Part shown: positions 1 through 6,945 of the stretch, piece by piece
Layout of the letters: every line of letters starts with the position of its first letter
Numbering within the stretch: the stretch's first letter is position 1
NCBI GenBank assembly: GCA_021784265.1
Contig: JAJXTA010000072.1
Coordinates: 1 to 9,181 of the forward strand
Direction: 5' to 3'
Source of the DNA: a bacterium
GTDB taxonomy: Bacteria > Verrucomicrobiota > Verrucomicrobiia > Limisphaerales > J093
DNA length: 9,181 nucleotides
Translations under genes and position numbers: made by a program
Notes under the pieces: model-generated
The model's database searches: none
Told to the model about the DNA's origin: nothing
What the model saw: only the letters and a program-made list of their open reading frames with translations

Positions 1-600
1 CATCTCTTTGGCCAGATCGAGGGTGGCGCGCATCTGGCCCTCGCCCGCCGCGGCGGACTGGCGGAGTTGCTGCATCGACTGGCCCATCTCGCCGCCCATC
101 ATCCCTTGCAGCTCGGTAATGGACCCCTTCATGATGCCGGAGAGGTTCTCCAGCGATCGGCTGATCGCCACCCGCGACTTGAGGGCGTCGAACTCGCGTT
201 CGAACTTCTGGGTTTCGCGCAGGCTTTGGGCGATGATCTGAGTGTTCTGCTGGTAGAGCTCCTCGAGGTTCTTGAGTTGGGCCTGGTTGTCCTTGAGGTC
301 GCCCTCCAGTTCGGCCAGTTGCTCGGCGTAATGGGCGCCGTTGGTTTCGTCGTTGGCGGCGGCGGCGGCCTGCAGCATCCCCTCCAGGTCGGCCTTCTGG
401 CGGTCCTGGCGGTTGACCTGGTCCTTGAGGAGGGCAATCTGGCCGGCCAATTGCCCGTTGGCGTAGTGGGCCTTGTCCGCCTTCTGTTTGGCCTCGCGAA
501 TGCCGCGCTCGATCACGGCTTCGTTGATGGCGTCGGTCTCGGTGGCTTTCTCGGCGGTCAGGCCGAGCCAGATGAACAACCGTTTGATCGCTCGGAACAT
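1..600 (-). CDS. PspA/IM30-like coiled-coil protein (partial, 3' end outside window)
   Basis: The minus strand reads open from an ATG at 600-598 to the window edge, giving 200 codons with no stop, so the C-terminus is missing. The protein starts with a short amphipathic/hydrophobic helix (MFRAIKRLFIWLGL) and continues as a long, charged, heptad-like helical region rich in Glu, Lys, Gln and Leu (about residues 18-150). It ends in a Met/Gly/Gln-rich stretch (Met157, 167, 168, 172, 176). An N-terminal membrane-binding helix followed by a long helical hairpin is the layout of PspA/IM30 (ESCRT-III-like) proteins, which bind stressed inner membranes from the cytoplasmic side. The start is supported by a GGAGA site 8 nt upstream. 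The family call rests on layout and general resemblance rather than a decisive motif; another membrane-associated coiled-coil protein is possible. The gene is divergent from the operon at 802. Confidence 0.68.
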   Translation of the reverse strand, partial: MFRAIKRLFIWLGLTAEKATETDAINEAVIERGIREAKQKADKAHYANGQLAGQIALLKDQVNRQDRQKADLEGMLQAAAAANDETNGAHYAEQLAELEGDLKDNQAQLKNLEELYQQNTQIIAQSLRETQKFEREFDALKSRVAISRSLENLSGIMKGSITELQGMMGGEMGQSMQQLRQSAAAGEGQMRATLDLAKEM

Positions 601-608
601 AAGGCGTT

Positions 609-613
609 TCTCC
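609..613 (-). promoter_or_regulatory. Ribosome binding site of the PspA-like gene
   Basis: Read on the minus strand this is GGAGA, 8 nt before the ATG at 600-598. It is one of only two convincing Shine-Dalgarno sites in the window and fixes the start of the PspA-like gene. Confidence 0.6.
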
Positions 614-646
614 GTTGGGGTTGGTTTACACTCTCGTTCGCTTCGA

Positions 647-680
647 ACCATAGCTTGGCCGATGGGCCTGCGGGTGTCAA
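647..680 (-). promoter_or_regulatory. Weak candidate promoter for the PspA-like gene
   Basis: On the minus strand a perfect TTGACA (680-675) lies upstream of the PspA-like gene, with TATGGT (652-647; four of six matches to TATAAT) further down. The 22-nt gap is too long for a standard sigma-70 promoter, so either the -10 call is wrong or the -35 match is chance. An exact TTGACA is notable in such GC-rich DNA, and the position about 75 nt before the start is sensible. No sigma-54 type GG-N10-GC site was seen here, although pspA genes in some proteobacteria use one. Confidence 0.22.
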
Positions 681-694
681 ACCTTCCCTGCGGC

Positions 695-718
695 GGCGCG
701 GCCACACGCGCCGTGGCC
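695..718. repeat. Two overlapping, mutually exclusive short inverted repeats
   Basis: GGCGCG (695-700) can pair with CGCGCC (707-712) across a 6-nt loop, while GGCCAC (700-705) can pair with GTGGCC (713-718) across a 7-nt loop. The two stems share bases and cannot form together. They lie in the divergent intergenic region, about 85-105 nt before the start of the plus-strand lipoprotein gene. They may be operator or leader structure, or simply chance in GC-rich sequence. Confidence 0.3.
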
Positions 719-720
719 CG

Positions 721-740
721 CCCCGGAGCGCCCTCCGGGG
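721..740. repeat. Perfect 8-bp inverted repeat in the divergent intergenic region
   Basis: CCCCGGAG (721-728) and CTCCGGGG (733-740) are perfect reverse complements separated by CGCC. In RNA this makes a very stable tetraloop hairpin. It ends 61 nt before the lipoprotein start and has no T-run after it on either strand, so a leader structure or protein-binding dyad is as likely as a terminator. Confidence 0.5.
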
Positions 741-790
741 TCGCGGGTCCACATTTGCTTTTGAGTCGCGGGGCCGGTCGGTCTATCGTC

Positions 791-795
791 GAGGT
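791..795 (+). promoter_or_regulatory. Ribosome binding site of the discoidin-like lipoprotein gene
   Basis: GAGGT lies 6 nt before the ATG at 802. It supports that start over the ATG three codons later (811) and over the much longer open frame that extends upstream. Confidence 0.6.
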
Positions 796-801
796 CGCAC
801 A

Positions 802-1512
802 ATGAACCACATGACGACGCGCCGTTTACCAGGCCCCCTGATTGGTCTGATGAGCATTGCCGCAGCCGCGGGGTTGGGCGGCTGCCCCCCCCGCCTCCAA
901 GCAGCGGACACCCCCCCCAAAGAAGCCTTGGTGTTGCAATTGCCCGCCCCCACCGTGCGGGGTACGCCCGAGGACCTGCCCAAGGGCCCGGGGATCGAGC
1001 CCTACTCCGACAAGCCGCGTCCGCCGTTCCTGGTACCCAAAGGGGTGCGGAACCTGGCGCTGGGCCGGCCGGTCACCGCCAGCGTCGAGCCCTTTACCGG
1101 CGACCTGAGCCAGCTTACCGACGGCAAGAAGGAGGCGGTGGACGCCGATACCATCGAGATGAAAAAAGGGGTGCAGTACGTGCAGGTGGATTTGGGCGCC
1201 AGTTGTCCCCTCTACGCCATCGTGCTCTGGCACGATCATCGTTACCTCCAAGTGGTGCATGCGGTGATCGTGCGGGTGTCCGACGACCCGCAGTTCAAGA
1301 CGGGCGTCCAGACCCTGTTCAACAACGACCAGACCAACGCGGCGGGGCAGGGGATCGGCGCCGACCGCGAGTACTTCGAGACCAACCAAGGCAAACTCAT
1401 CGACGCGAAAGGAATCAAGGGGCGGTATGTCCGCTGCTACAGCAAGGGCGGGAGCGCCGGGGCGTTGAACTGCTGGGAGGAAATCGAAGTGTACGGTCTG
1501 CCGGCCCAATGA
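802..1512 (+). CDS. Exported discoidin-like (F5/8 type C) domain protein, probable lipoprotein
   Basis: This encodes 236 residues. The N-terminus has basic residues (Arg7, Arg8), a hydrophobic stretch (about 9-27) and a lipobox-like LGGC with Cys28, so it is probably a lipid-anchored envelope protein; cleavage by signal peptidase I after the QAA near residue 35 is the alternative. Residues 36-83 are Pro-rich linker. From about 84 (NLALGRPVTAS) to the end the pattern matches discoidin/galactose-binding-like domains: a LTDG turn, YVQVDLG at 126-132, a central strand region with WHDHRY, and the closing RYVRCYS at 208-214 with WEEIEVYG. Such domains usually bind glycans or other surface ligands and have no catalytic role. 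The stop overlaps the next start (ATGA), so the protein is probably made together with the downstream dehydrogenase/cytochrome protein and may be its binding partner; that is inference. Two C8 tracts fall at codons 28-31 and 37-39. The ligand is unknown. Confidence 0.82.
   Translation: MNHMTTRRLPGPLIGLMSIAAAAGLGGCPPRLQAADTPPKEALVLQLPAPTVRGTPEDLPKGPGIEPYSDKPRPPFLVPKGVRNLALGRPVTASVEPFTGDLSQLTDGKKEAVDADTIEMKKGVQYVQVDLGASCPLYAIVLWHDHRYLQVVHAVIVRVSDDPQFKTGVQTLFNNDQTNAAGQGIGADREYFETNQGKLIDAKGIKGRYVRCYSKGGSAGALNCWEEIEVYGLPAQ
885..918 (+). repeat. Two C8 homopolymer tracts at the signal peptide/mature junction
   Basis: Runs of eight C lie at 885-892 and 911-918, only 18 nt apart, starting at the predicted lipobox Cys28 codon and at codons 37-39 of the lipoprotein gene. 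Homopolymer runs of this length are typical slippage sites. Here they encode Pro-Pro in both cases. Confidence 0.75.
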
Positions 1513-4500
1513 AGGCGAGCCGCCGGTGGGCATGCTGGACCTCGGGGCGGTGGCGGGGGCGACCGCGGGGCTCCTGGCCGCCGCCGGCGCGAGGCGCCCG
1601 CCCCGCGGTGACGTCCCACTGGCTGGCCGTGCTGCTGAGCGCGGCCCTGGGGACCGTGGCGGCCGCCGACGCCAACCGCCTGACCTACCTGGACGACCAT
1701 GACCCGTTCTACGTCCACCTGCGGTTTCCGAAACTGGCGACACCGCAATGGATCGGCGAGGCTGGGGTGGATGCGGTGGTGATTCTGGCCATTGACGACC
1801 TGCGGACTCCCGCCAAATACGAGCTGTTTTTGCGTCCGCTGTTGAACCGGCTGGAGCAACTGGAGGGCCGCGCCGCGGTCAGCATCATGTGCAACGCGCT
1901 CGACCCGCGCGACCCGCAGTTCCAGGCCTGGCTGCGGGAAGGGGTCTCGCTGGAGGTGCACACCCTGACACATCCTTGTCCGCTTCTGGCGGGCGGGGAC
2001 TTTCATTCCGCCGTCACGAACTACTGGGGCGGGATCGAGTTGCTCGACCAGATCCCGGGCAACCAAGCCCGCGCCTTCCGCACCCCCTGCTGTGATTCCA
2101 TCGACAGCGCCAGCCCCCGGCTGTTTGCCGAGCTGTTCAATCGCACCGGTCCGGCCGGGCAGTTCCTGACGTTGGACTCCTCGGTCATGGATCTCCTCTC
2201 GGCCAAGGACCCCGCGCTGCCCCCCGCCTTGGTCACCGAGCCGAACGGGGGCGAGCGCTTTCGCAAATACCTTCCCTTTCCCTCGTTCACCACCACGGTG
2301 GAGAACTACCCTTATCCCTATGTGCTGGGGCGGCTGGGGTGGGAGCTGCCGGCGGCCGTGCCGAGCGACTGGGAGGCCTTCCACCTCCACGGGGCGACCA
2401 ACCCCGCGACGGTCGCGGACTGGAAAGCCGCGTTGGACGCGACCCTCATCAAGCAAGGGACCTTCACCATGATCTTCCACCCGCATGGTTGGATCCGGAG
2501 CGATCAGTTGGTCGAACTGATCGATTATGCCGCCGCCAAGTACGGGCGGCGGGTGCGCTTCTTGAACTTCCGCGAGACGCAGCAACGGTTGGACCGAAAC
2601 CTCCTGGCCGGCCAGCCGCTCCGGGCCGCCAACGGGCAGGACAACGGCGTCCGGCTTTTGGACCTGGATAACGACGGCTACCTCGACGTGGTGATCGGCA
2701 ACGAACACCGGCGGCAAACCCGCCTGTGGGACCCCCAAGCGGGTCTTTGGCGCGAGACCGGCTTTCCCACGGCGCTGGTCACGGTGGACACGGCCGGCAA
2801 CCGGCATGAGGCCGGCGTGCGCTTCGGCATCGTGCCGCCGGGCCGCGCCACCATCGCTGGACCACGAGCGGGCCCGGGGCCCGGCGCTGCGGCGTTGGGG
2901 GACGGGGCCCTGGTCATGCTGGTGCGGAGCGAGACGGGCGCCGGCGCCTGGCGTTTTATGGGCGGGCAGTGGACCGCCGCCCCAGCCCTGCTCAAAGGGT
3001 TGGAACTTGATGGCCAGCCGCTCTACACCTGCCGGGAGGGGCACGACTGCGGCGTCCGGCTGCGGGACATCGACGGCGACGGGTGTTGCGAGTTGATCGT
3101 GGGCAACGCCTCACAGAATGCGGTTTTCGCCTGGGGCGGGGACGCCGTGGGCTGGGTCAAGCAAGCGTACGCGTTGCCGGGGGCCGCGCGGCTCGTCGAT
3201 GCCGAGGGGCGCGACAACGGCCTCCGGTTTGTCGATGTCAACGGCGACGGGTATCCGGACGTCCTCTTCTCGAACGCAAGCGAGTTCTCCCTCCACCTCT
3301 ACGTCCCGCGGCGGGTGTTGGGTTGGTCGGTGGGCTGGAGCCGGGAAGTGATGGCGGGCCGGGCGGGGGAACCGGGGGCGATCCCGCTGATCGTGCGCGG
3401 GAGTCCGCCCCGGGACAACGGCGTGTGGTTCCGCGGCGAGGGTATGTGGGTCCAGAACGAGGATACGACCGCGTTGCTTGACCATGTGGACCACCGGACC
3501 TTTCAGCAGTTACTGGCGGGGTTGCTCACGCCCCCGAAGCCGCCCCGGGAAGCGCTGGCCACGCTGCGGGCGCGCCCCGGCTTTCGCGTCGAGCTGGTCG
3601 CCAGCGAACCGTTGCTCGAGAGTCCCGTCGCGTTCGATTGGAGCGCCGACGGGAAGCTCTGGGTGGTGGAGATGCGGGATTATCCCCTGGGGCTGGACGG
3701 CAAGGGGAAGCCCGGCGGCCGGGTGCGCTGTCTCGAGGCGACGCACGGGGATGGGCACTACGACAAGTCCACAATTTTCCTGGACGGCTTGAACTTTCCC
3801 AATGGCTTGATCCCGTGGCGCAAGGGGGTGCTCATCAGCGCCCCACCGAATATCCTTTACGCCGAAGACACCAACGGCGACGGCAAGGCCGACGTCTGCC
3901 GAACACTCTTCACCGGGTTCCGCGAAGGGAACCAGCAGCATCGAGCCAACGGCTACGATTATGGCCTGGACAATTGGCTCTACGGGGCCAACGGCGACAG
4001 CGGTGGGCGCGTCCGCTCTCTCTTGACCGGCAAGGTCACTGACATCAGCTATCGTGACTTCCGTTTTCGGCCCGACACCGGGGAGTTTGAAACCCAGGCC
4101 GGTCAGACCCAGTACGGCCGGCACCGGGATGACTGGGGCAACTGGTTCGGCAACGAGAACGCCGTTGGCTCCTGGCATTATTACCTGCCCGAGCAGTACG
4201 TGGCGCGGAACCCGTACCTCTCGGTGCGGTCGGCCAAGCACGTGATGCCCAACTACCCCAATTACACGCGCGTCTATCCGCTCAGCCGGCTGGCCCAGCG
4301 CTTTAACGATCCGCAGACCGCCAACCACCTCACTTCGGCTAACAGCACCATGCCCTACCGGGACGACTTGTTCGGCCCCGGCTTCGCCACGAGTTACTTC
4401 GTGAGTGAACCGGTCCATAACCTGGTGCATCGGGAAGTGCTCGAGCCCGCGGGCGTGACTTTCACCAGCCATCGGGCCGCCGATGAGCGACAGAGCGAGT

Positions 4501-6392
4501 TCCTCGCCTCCAGCGACAACTGGTTCCGCCCGACGATGACCCGGACCGGGCCGGACGGCGCGCTCTACGTCGCGGACATGTACCGGCTGGTGATCGAACA
4601 TCCGGAGTGGATTCCGGCCGACTTCCAACGGAGTGTTGATCTGCGCGCCGGGGCGGATTTGGGCCGCCTCTATCGCGTCTATCCCACCAACGCGACGCCG
4701 CGGCCCATGCCGCGGCTGGATCGACTGGGCCCGACGCGGCTGGTGGCGGCGATGGAGAGTCCCAATGGCTGGCAGCGGGACACGGTGCAGCGGTTGCTGG
4801 TCACTGCGGCGGACCCAGCGGCGGTGGCGCCGCTGGCGCGGCTGGCCGAGCGGAGTCCCAACCCCAAGACCCGGGTGCAGGCCCTCTGCACCCTCGACGG
4901 ACTCCATGCCCTCACCCCGGGGCGGCTCCGGCGCGCCTTGCGCGATCCGGACCCGCGCGTGCGGGAGCAGGCGATCCGGCTCAGTGAGCCGTTGCTGGAC
5001 CGCTCGCCGCAACTCGGACGGGCGCTCGCGGTCCTCGTCGCGGACCCCGCCCCACGCGTCCGCTATCAATTGGCCTTCAGTTTGGGGGAATGGCACCGGC
5101 CCGAGGCGGGGCAGGCCCTGGCGCGCCTGGCGCTGGCGAACCTCGAGGCTGAGCCGATCCAGACCGCCGTGCTTTCCTCCGCGGTGCCTCATGTGAGTGA
5201 GTTGATCACGGCGATCCTTGCGCGCCGCCCGCCGCTGCCGGGGCAGGACACACTGCTGGCGCGATTGGTCGGCCTGGCGGCCTCTTTGGGAGAGGCGCGG
5301 GCGCTGGGCACCAGCCTTGTCGCCATCACCCAGCCGAGCGGTTCGGGCTACGAAGCGTGGCAACTGGCCGCCCTCGGCGGTTTGCTGGAGGCAATGGACC
5401 GGCGGCACACAACCCTCGCCGCGCTGGTCTCCGGCCCCTCGGAGACCCGGACCCCGCCCTCCTTGACCGGCTTGTTCGCCTACGCGCGGCAACGCGCCAC
5501 GGACCCCCAGAGCGGCGACGAGGAACGGATGGCCGCCATCCGCCTGGTGGGCCGCGACACCGCGGCCGCCGCGGCTGATTTGAAGGAGTTGGGCGGGCTG
5601 TTGGACCCGCGCAACCCGCCCGCGATCCAGGCCGCCGCGCTGGATCGGCTGGGCGCTTTGCGGGGTGACGAGGTGGCCGAGGTCCTCGTGGCCGCCTGGC
5701 CCGGCATCGCTCCCGCCGCCCGCGCGCGGACACTCGACCTGTTGATGAGCCGGCCAGCCTGGACGCGGGTCCTCTTGGCCGCCGTGGAGGCCCAGCGGGT
5801 TGCCGCTGGGGCGTTGGGCATGCCGCGCCAGCAGCAGCTCCTCCGCCATCCCCAGGCGGCGATCCGCGAACAGGCGCAACGCCTGTTCGCGCGGGCCAAC
5901 GCCAACCGGGCGGCGGTGATTCGACAGTATCAAGTCGTCCAGCGCCTTCGCGGCGATCCGGTCAAGGGGGCCGGCTATTTCCGGCAGAACTGCACGCCGT
6001 GCCATCGCTTTCAGAACGAAGGCAACGAGTTGGGCCCCGACCTCGGCAGCGTGGCCTTTAAGCCGGTGGACTATCTGGTGACGGCGATCCTCGATCCCAG
6101 TCAGTCCTTCGAGACCCGGTACACCGGCTACACGGCGGCAACCAAGGAGGATCAGGAATACAGCGGCCTGATCGTCAACGAGTCCGCCAACAGCCTCACG
6201 CTCCGCCTGGCGGGAGGCAACGAGGTCGTCATCCTCCGGCGCGACCTCCGGGCGCTGACCAGCAGCGGCCGCTCACTCATGCCGGACGGTTTCGAGAACA
6301 GCCTGCCGCCGCAGGCCCTGGCCGACGTGCTCGCCTATCTCACCAGCGGGTCGTCGCCCGGGGCGCCCTTGGTTCCCGCCGCCGGCCCGTGA
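1509..6392 (+). CDS. Multidomain deacetylase-like / FG-GAP / PVC dehydrogenase / cytochrome c protein
   Basis: From the ATG at 1509, which overlaps the upstream stop as ATGA, this encodes 1,627 residues. An in-frame GTG at 1608 (codon 34) sits right before a clean signal peptide (hydrophobic core then TVAAA, about 37-53). The Arg/Trp/Pro-rich first 33 residues look like non-coding translation, so 1608 may be the true start. Domains in order: (a) about 58-365, NodB-like polysaccharide deacetylase with IDD (95-97), the metal-type HTLTH (151-155), FRTP (190-193) and FHPHGW (323-328). (b) About 378-650, FG-GAP/VCBS-type repeats with DxDxDG calcium motifs at 385, 520 and 576 and a degenerate fourth block at 636. 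(c) About 685-1060, PVC-type membrane-bound-dehydrogenase propeller, opening with GFRVELVASEP and including MRDYP. (d) About 1060-1480, Leu/Ala/Arg-rich HEAT-like helices. (e) About 1480-1615, PVC-type heme domain with CTPCH (1495-1499) and candidate axial Met1591. The heme requires a periplasmic location. Likely role: oxidation of a sugar-like substrate, with electrons passed to the attached heme; the substrate is unknown. Confidence 0.88.
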   Translation: MKASRRWACWTSGRWRGRPRGSWPPPARGARPAVTSHWLAVLLSAALGTVAAADANRLTYLDDHDPFYVHLRFPKLATPQWIGEAGVDAVVILAIDDLRTPAKYELFLRPLLNRLEQLEGRAAVSIMCNALDPRDPQFQAWLREGVSLEVHTLTHPCPLLAGGDFHSAVTNYWGGIELLDQIPGNQARAFRTPCCDSIDSASPRLFAELFNRTGPAGQFLTLDSSVMDLLSAKDPALPPALVTEPNGGERFRKYLPFPSFTTTVENYPYPYVLGRLGWELPAAVPSDWEAFHLHGATNPATVADWKAALDATLIKQGTFTMIFHPHGWIRSDQLVELIDYAAAKYGRRVRFLNFRETQQRLDRNLLAGQPLRAANGQDNGVRLLDLDNDGYLDVVIGNEHRRQTRLWDPQAGLWRETGFPTALVTVDTAGNRHEAGVRFGIVPPGRATIAGPRAGPGPGAAALGDGALVMLVRSETGAGAWRFMGGQWTAAPALLKGLELDGQPLYTCREGHDCGVRLRDIDGDGCCELIVGNASQNAVFAWGGDAVGWVKQAYALPGAARLVDAEGRDNGLRFVDVNGDGYPDVLFSNASEFSLHLYVPRRVLGWSVGWSREVMAGRAGEPGAIPLIVRGSPPRDNGVWFRGEGMWVQNEDTTALLDHVDHRTFQQLLAGLLTPPKPPREALATLRARPGFRVELVASEPLLESPVAFDWSADGKLWVVEMRDYPLGLDGKGKPGGRVRCLEATHGDGHYDKSTIFLDGLNFPNGLIPWRKGVLISAPPNILYAEDTNGDGKADVCRTLFTGFREGNQQHRANGYDYGLDNWLYGANGDSGGRVRSLLTGKVTDISYRDFRFRPDTGEFETQAGQTQYGRHRDDWGNWFGNENAVGSWHYYLPEQYVARNPYLSVRSAKHVMPNYPNYTRVYPLSRLAQRFNDPQTANHLTSANSTMPYRDDLFGPGFATSYFVSEPVHNLVHREVLEPAGVTFTSHRAADERQSEFLASSDNWFRPTMTRTGPDGALYVADMYRLVIEHPEWIPADFQRSVDLRAGADLGRLYRVYPTNATPRPMPRLDRLGPTRLVAAMESPNGWQRDTVQRLLVTAADPAAVAPLARLAERSPNPKTRVQALCTLDGLHALTPGRLRRALRDPDPRVREQAIRLSEPLLDRSPQLGRALAVLVADPAPRVRYQLAFSLGEWHRPEAGQALARLALANLEAEPIQTAVLSSAVPHVSELITAILARRPPLPGQDTLLARLVGLAASLGEARALGTSLVAITQPSGSGYEAWQLAALGGLLEAMDRRHTTLAALVSGPSETRTPPSLTGLFAYARQRATDPQSGDEERMAAIRLVGRDTAAAAADLKELGGLLDPRNPPAIQAAALDRLGALRGDEVAEVLVAAWPGIAPAARARTLDLLMSRPAWTRVLLAAVEAQRVAAGALGMPRQQQLLRHPQAAIREQAQRLFARANANRAAVIRQYQVVQRLRGDPVKGAGYFRQNCTPCHRFQNEGNELGPDLGSVAFKPVDYLVTAILDPSQSFETRYTGYTAATKEDQEYSGLIVNESANSLTLRLAGGNEVVILRRDLRALTSSGRSLMPDGFENSLPPQALADVLAYLTSGSSPGAPLVPAAGP

Positions 6393-6406
6393 CCGGCGCG
6401 GGGCCA

Positions 6407-6421
6407 GCCGCCTGAGGCGGC
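6407..6421 (+). terminator. Short GC hairpin after the dehydrogenase operon
   Basis: GCCGCC (6407-6412) pairs perfectly with GGCGGC (6416-6421) around a TGA loop, 14 nt after the stop at 6392. No T-run follows, so intrinsic termination is uncertain; it could be a terminator of the U-less type or a 3' end stabiliser. Confidence 0.35.
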
Positions 6422-6588
6422 GCTTGGGTAGGGTGTTGGCCCCGGGATTTGCGAGGGTTTCACCCCCGTGCCGCGGCGGGCTAAGCGTGCTTTGTTGAGG
6501 GCCAGCACAGGTCGGGCAAGGCCGGGTGGCCTGCGATCGCGGCAGCCCGTGGTTGATCGACCTGCCGAAAAGAACCTAACGAAGCACG

Positions 6589-6933
6589 ATGATGAAACCC
6601 CATAGCACGACACGCCTCCCTTTGCGCGCCACGGTACTGGTACTCTTACTGAGCCTCGGGAGCCTGCCGCGGACCGGGCGGGCGGACACCTCCCCCGCCC
6701 GGACAGGCCCGGACCACCAAACCCCGGCGGTGAATGCCGCCCCACCGAATCAGGACGGCGGCGGGACCCAGGTCTGGGTTTCCGACGACGCAACCGATCA
6801 CGGCCACCGGCGGCGGGGTGCGCCCGGTGTGCCGCTGCCGGAGCCGGCGACCTGGGCGGAGATCGGCTCCTTGCTCGCCCTGGGCGGCGGCTTGGTGGTG
6901 TTGGCCGAGCGTCGCAAGCGCAAAGCCGCTTAG
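6589..6933 (+). CDS. Small PEP-CTERM protein, likely exosortase substrate
   Basis: This encodes 114 residues. It has an N-terminal signal peptide (hydrophobic core about 12-26, then a site near GRA|D around residue 32), a short mature region of about 50 residues rich in Pro, Asn, Asp, Gly, His and Arg with no recognisable fold, and a C-terminal sorting signal. The sorting signal is textbook: PEP at 84-86 followed by ATW, a hydrophobic segment (about 92-106) and a basic tail RRKRK (108-112). Such proteins are exported, held in the membrane and then processed at the PEP motif by an exosortase. The exosortase gene follows 171 nt downstream, so this is probably its dedicated or main local substrate. 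The start is one of two adjacent ATGs (6589 and 6592) with no good ribosome binding site. The gene follows a 196-nt gap, so it likely has its own promoter, though none is convincing. The mature function is unknown. Confidence 0.85.
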   Translation: MMKPHSTTRLPLRATVLVLLLSLGSLPRTGRADTSPARTGPDHQTPAVNAAPPNQDGGGTQVWVSDDATDHGHRRRGAPGVPLPEPATWAEIGSLLALGGGLVVLAERRKRKAA

Positions 6934-6945
6934 GGCGCCTTCCCC

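Noticed and set aside
67..801. Upstream extension of the discoidin-like lipoprotein frame
   Set aside because: The frame is open but runs antisense through the PspA-like gene; the GAGGT site and signal peptide fix the start at 802.
1203..1508. Upstream extension of the large enzyme frame to a TTG at 1203
   Set aside because: This part lies inside the discoidin-like gene in another frame and reads as Arg-rich shadow text; the domains begin only after 1650.
2845..2920. Ala/Gly/Pro-rich stretch in the FG-GAP region that might mark a pair of compensating frameshifts
   Set aside because: The reading frame and repeat pattern resume normally on both sides, and without homologues a low-complexity linker is the simpler explanation.
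1437..3044. 535-codon minus-strand open frame under the deacetylase and FG-GAP region
   Set aside because: Same GC shadow effect; no domain, no ribosome binding site, and Gly/Arg/Val-rich text typical of antisense translation.
3510..6005. 831-codon open frame on the minus strand, antisense to the dehydrogenase/cytochrome gene
   Set aside because: It is rich in Arg, Gly, Pro and Gln with no recognisable domain, and lies entirely under a gene with clear domains. High GC at third codon positions leaves the opposite strand short of stops.
6434..6451. Sigma-54-like sequence TTGGC...TTTGC before the PEP-CTERM gene
   Set aside because: PEP-CTERM genes in some bacteria use RpoN promoters, so it was checked, but the GG and GC elements are 11 nt apart instead of the required 10.
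6533..6540. GCGATCGC palindrome resembling the cyanobacterial HIP1 octamer
   Set aside because: I noticed this one prominent copy only, and the gene content is PVC-like, not cyanobacterial; an 8-base GC-rich palindrome is easily chance.
6554..6588. TTGATC with CTAACG 17 nt later as a promoter for the PEP-CTERM gene
   Set aside because: The -10 match is poor and transcription would begin almost at the start codon; not strong enough to annotate.
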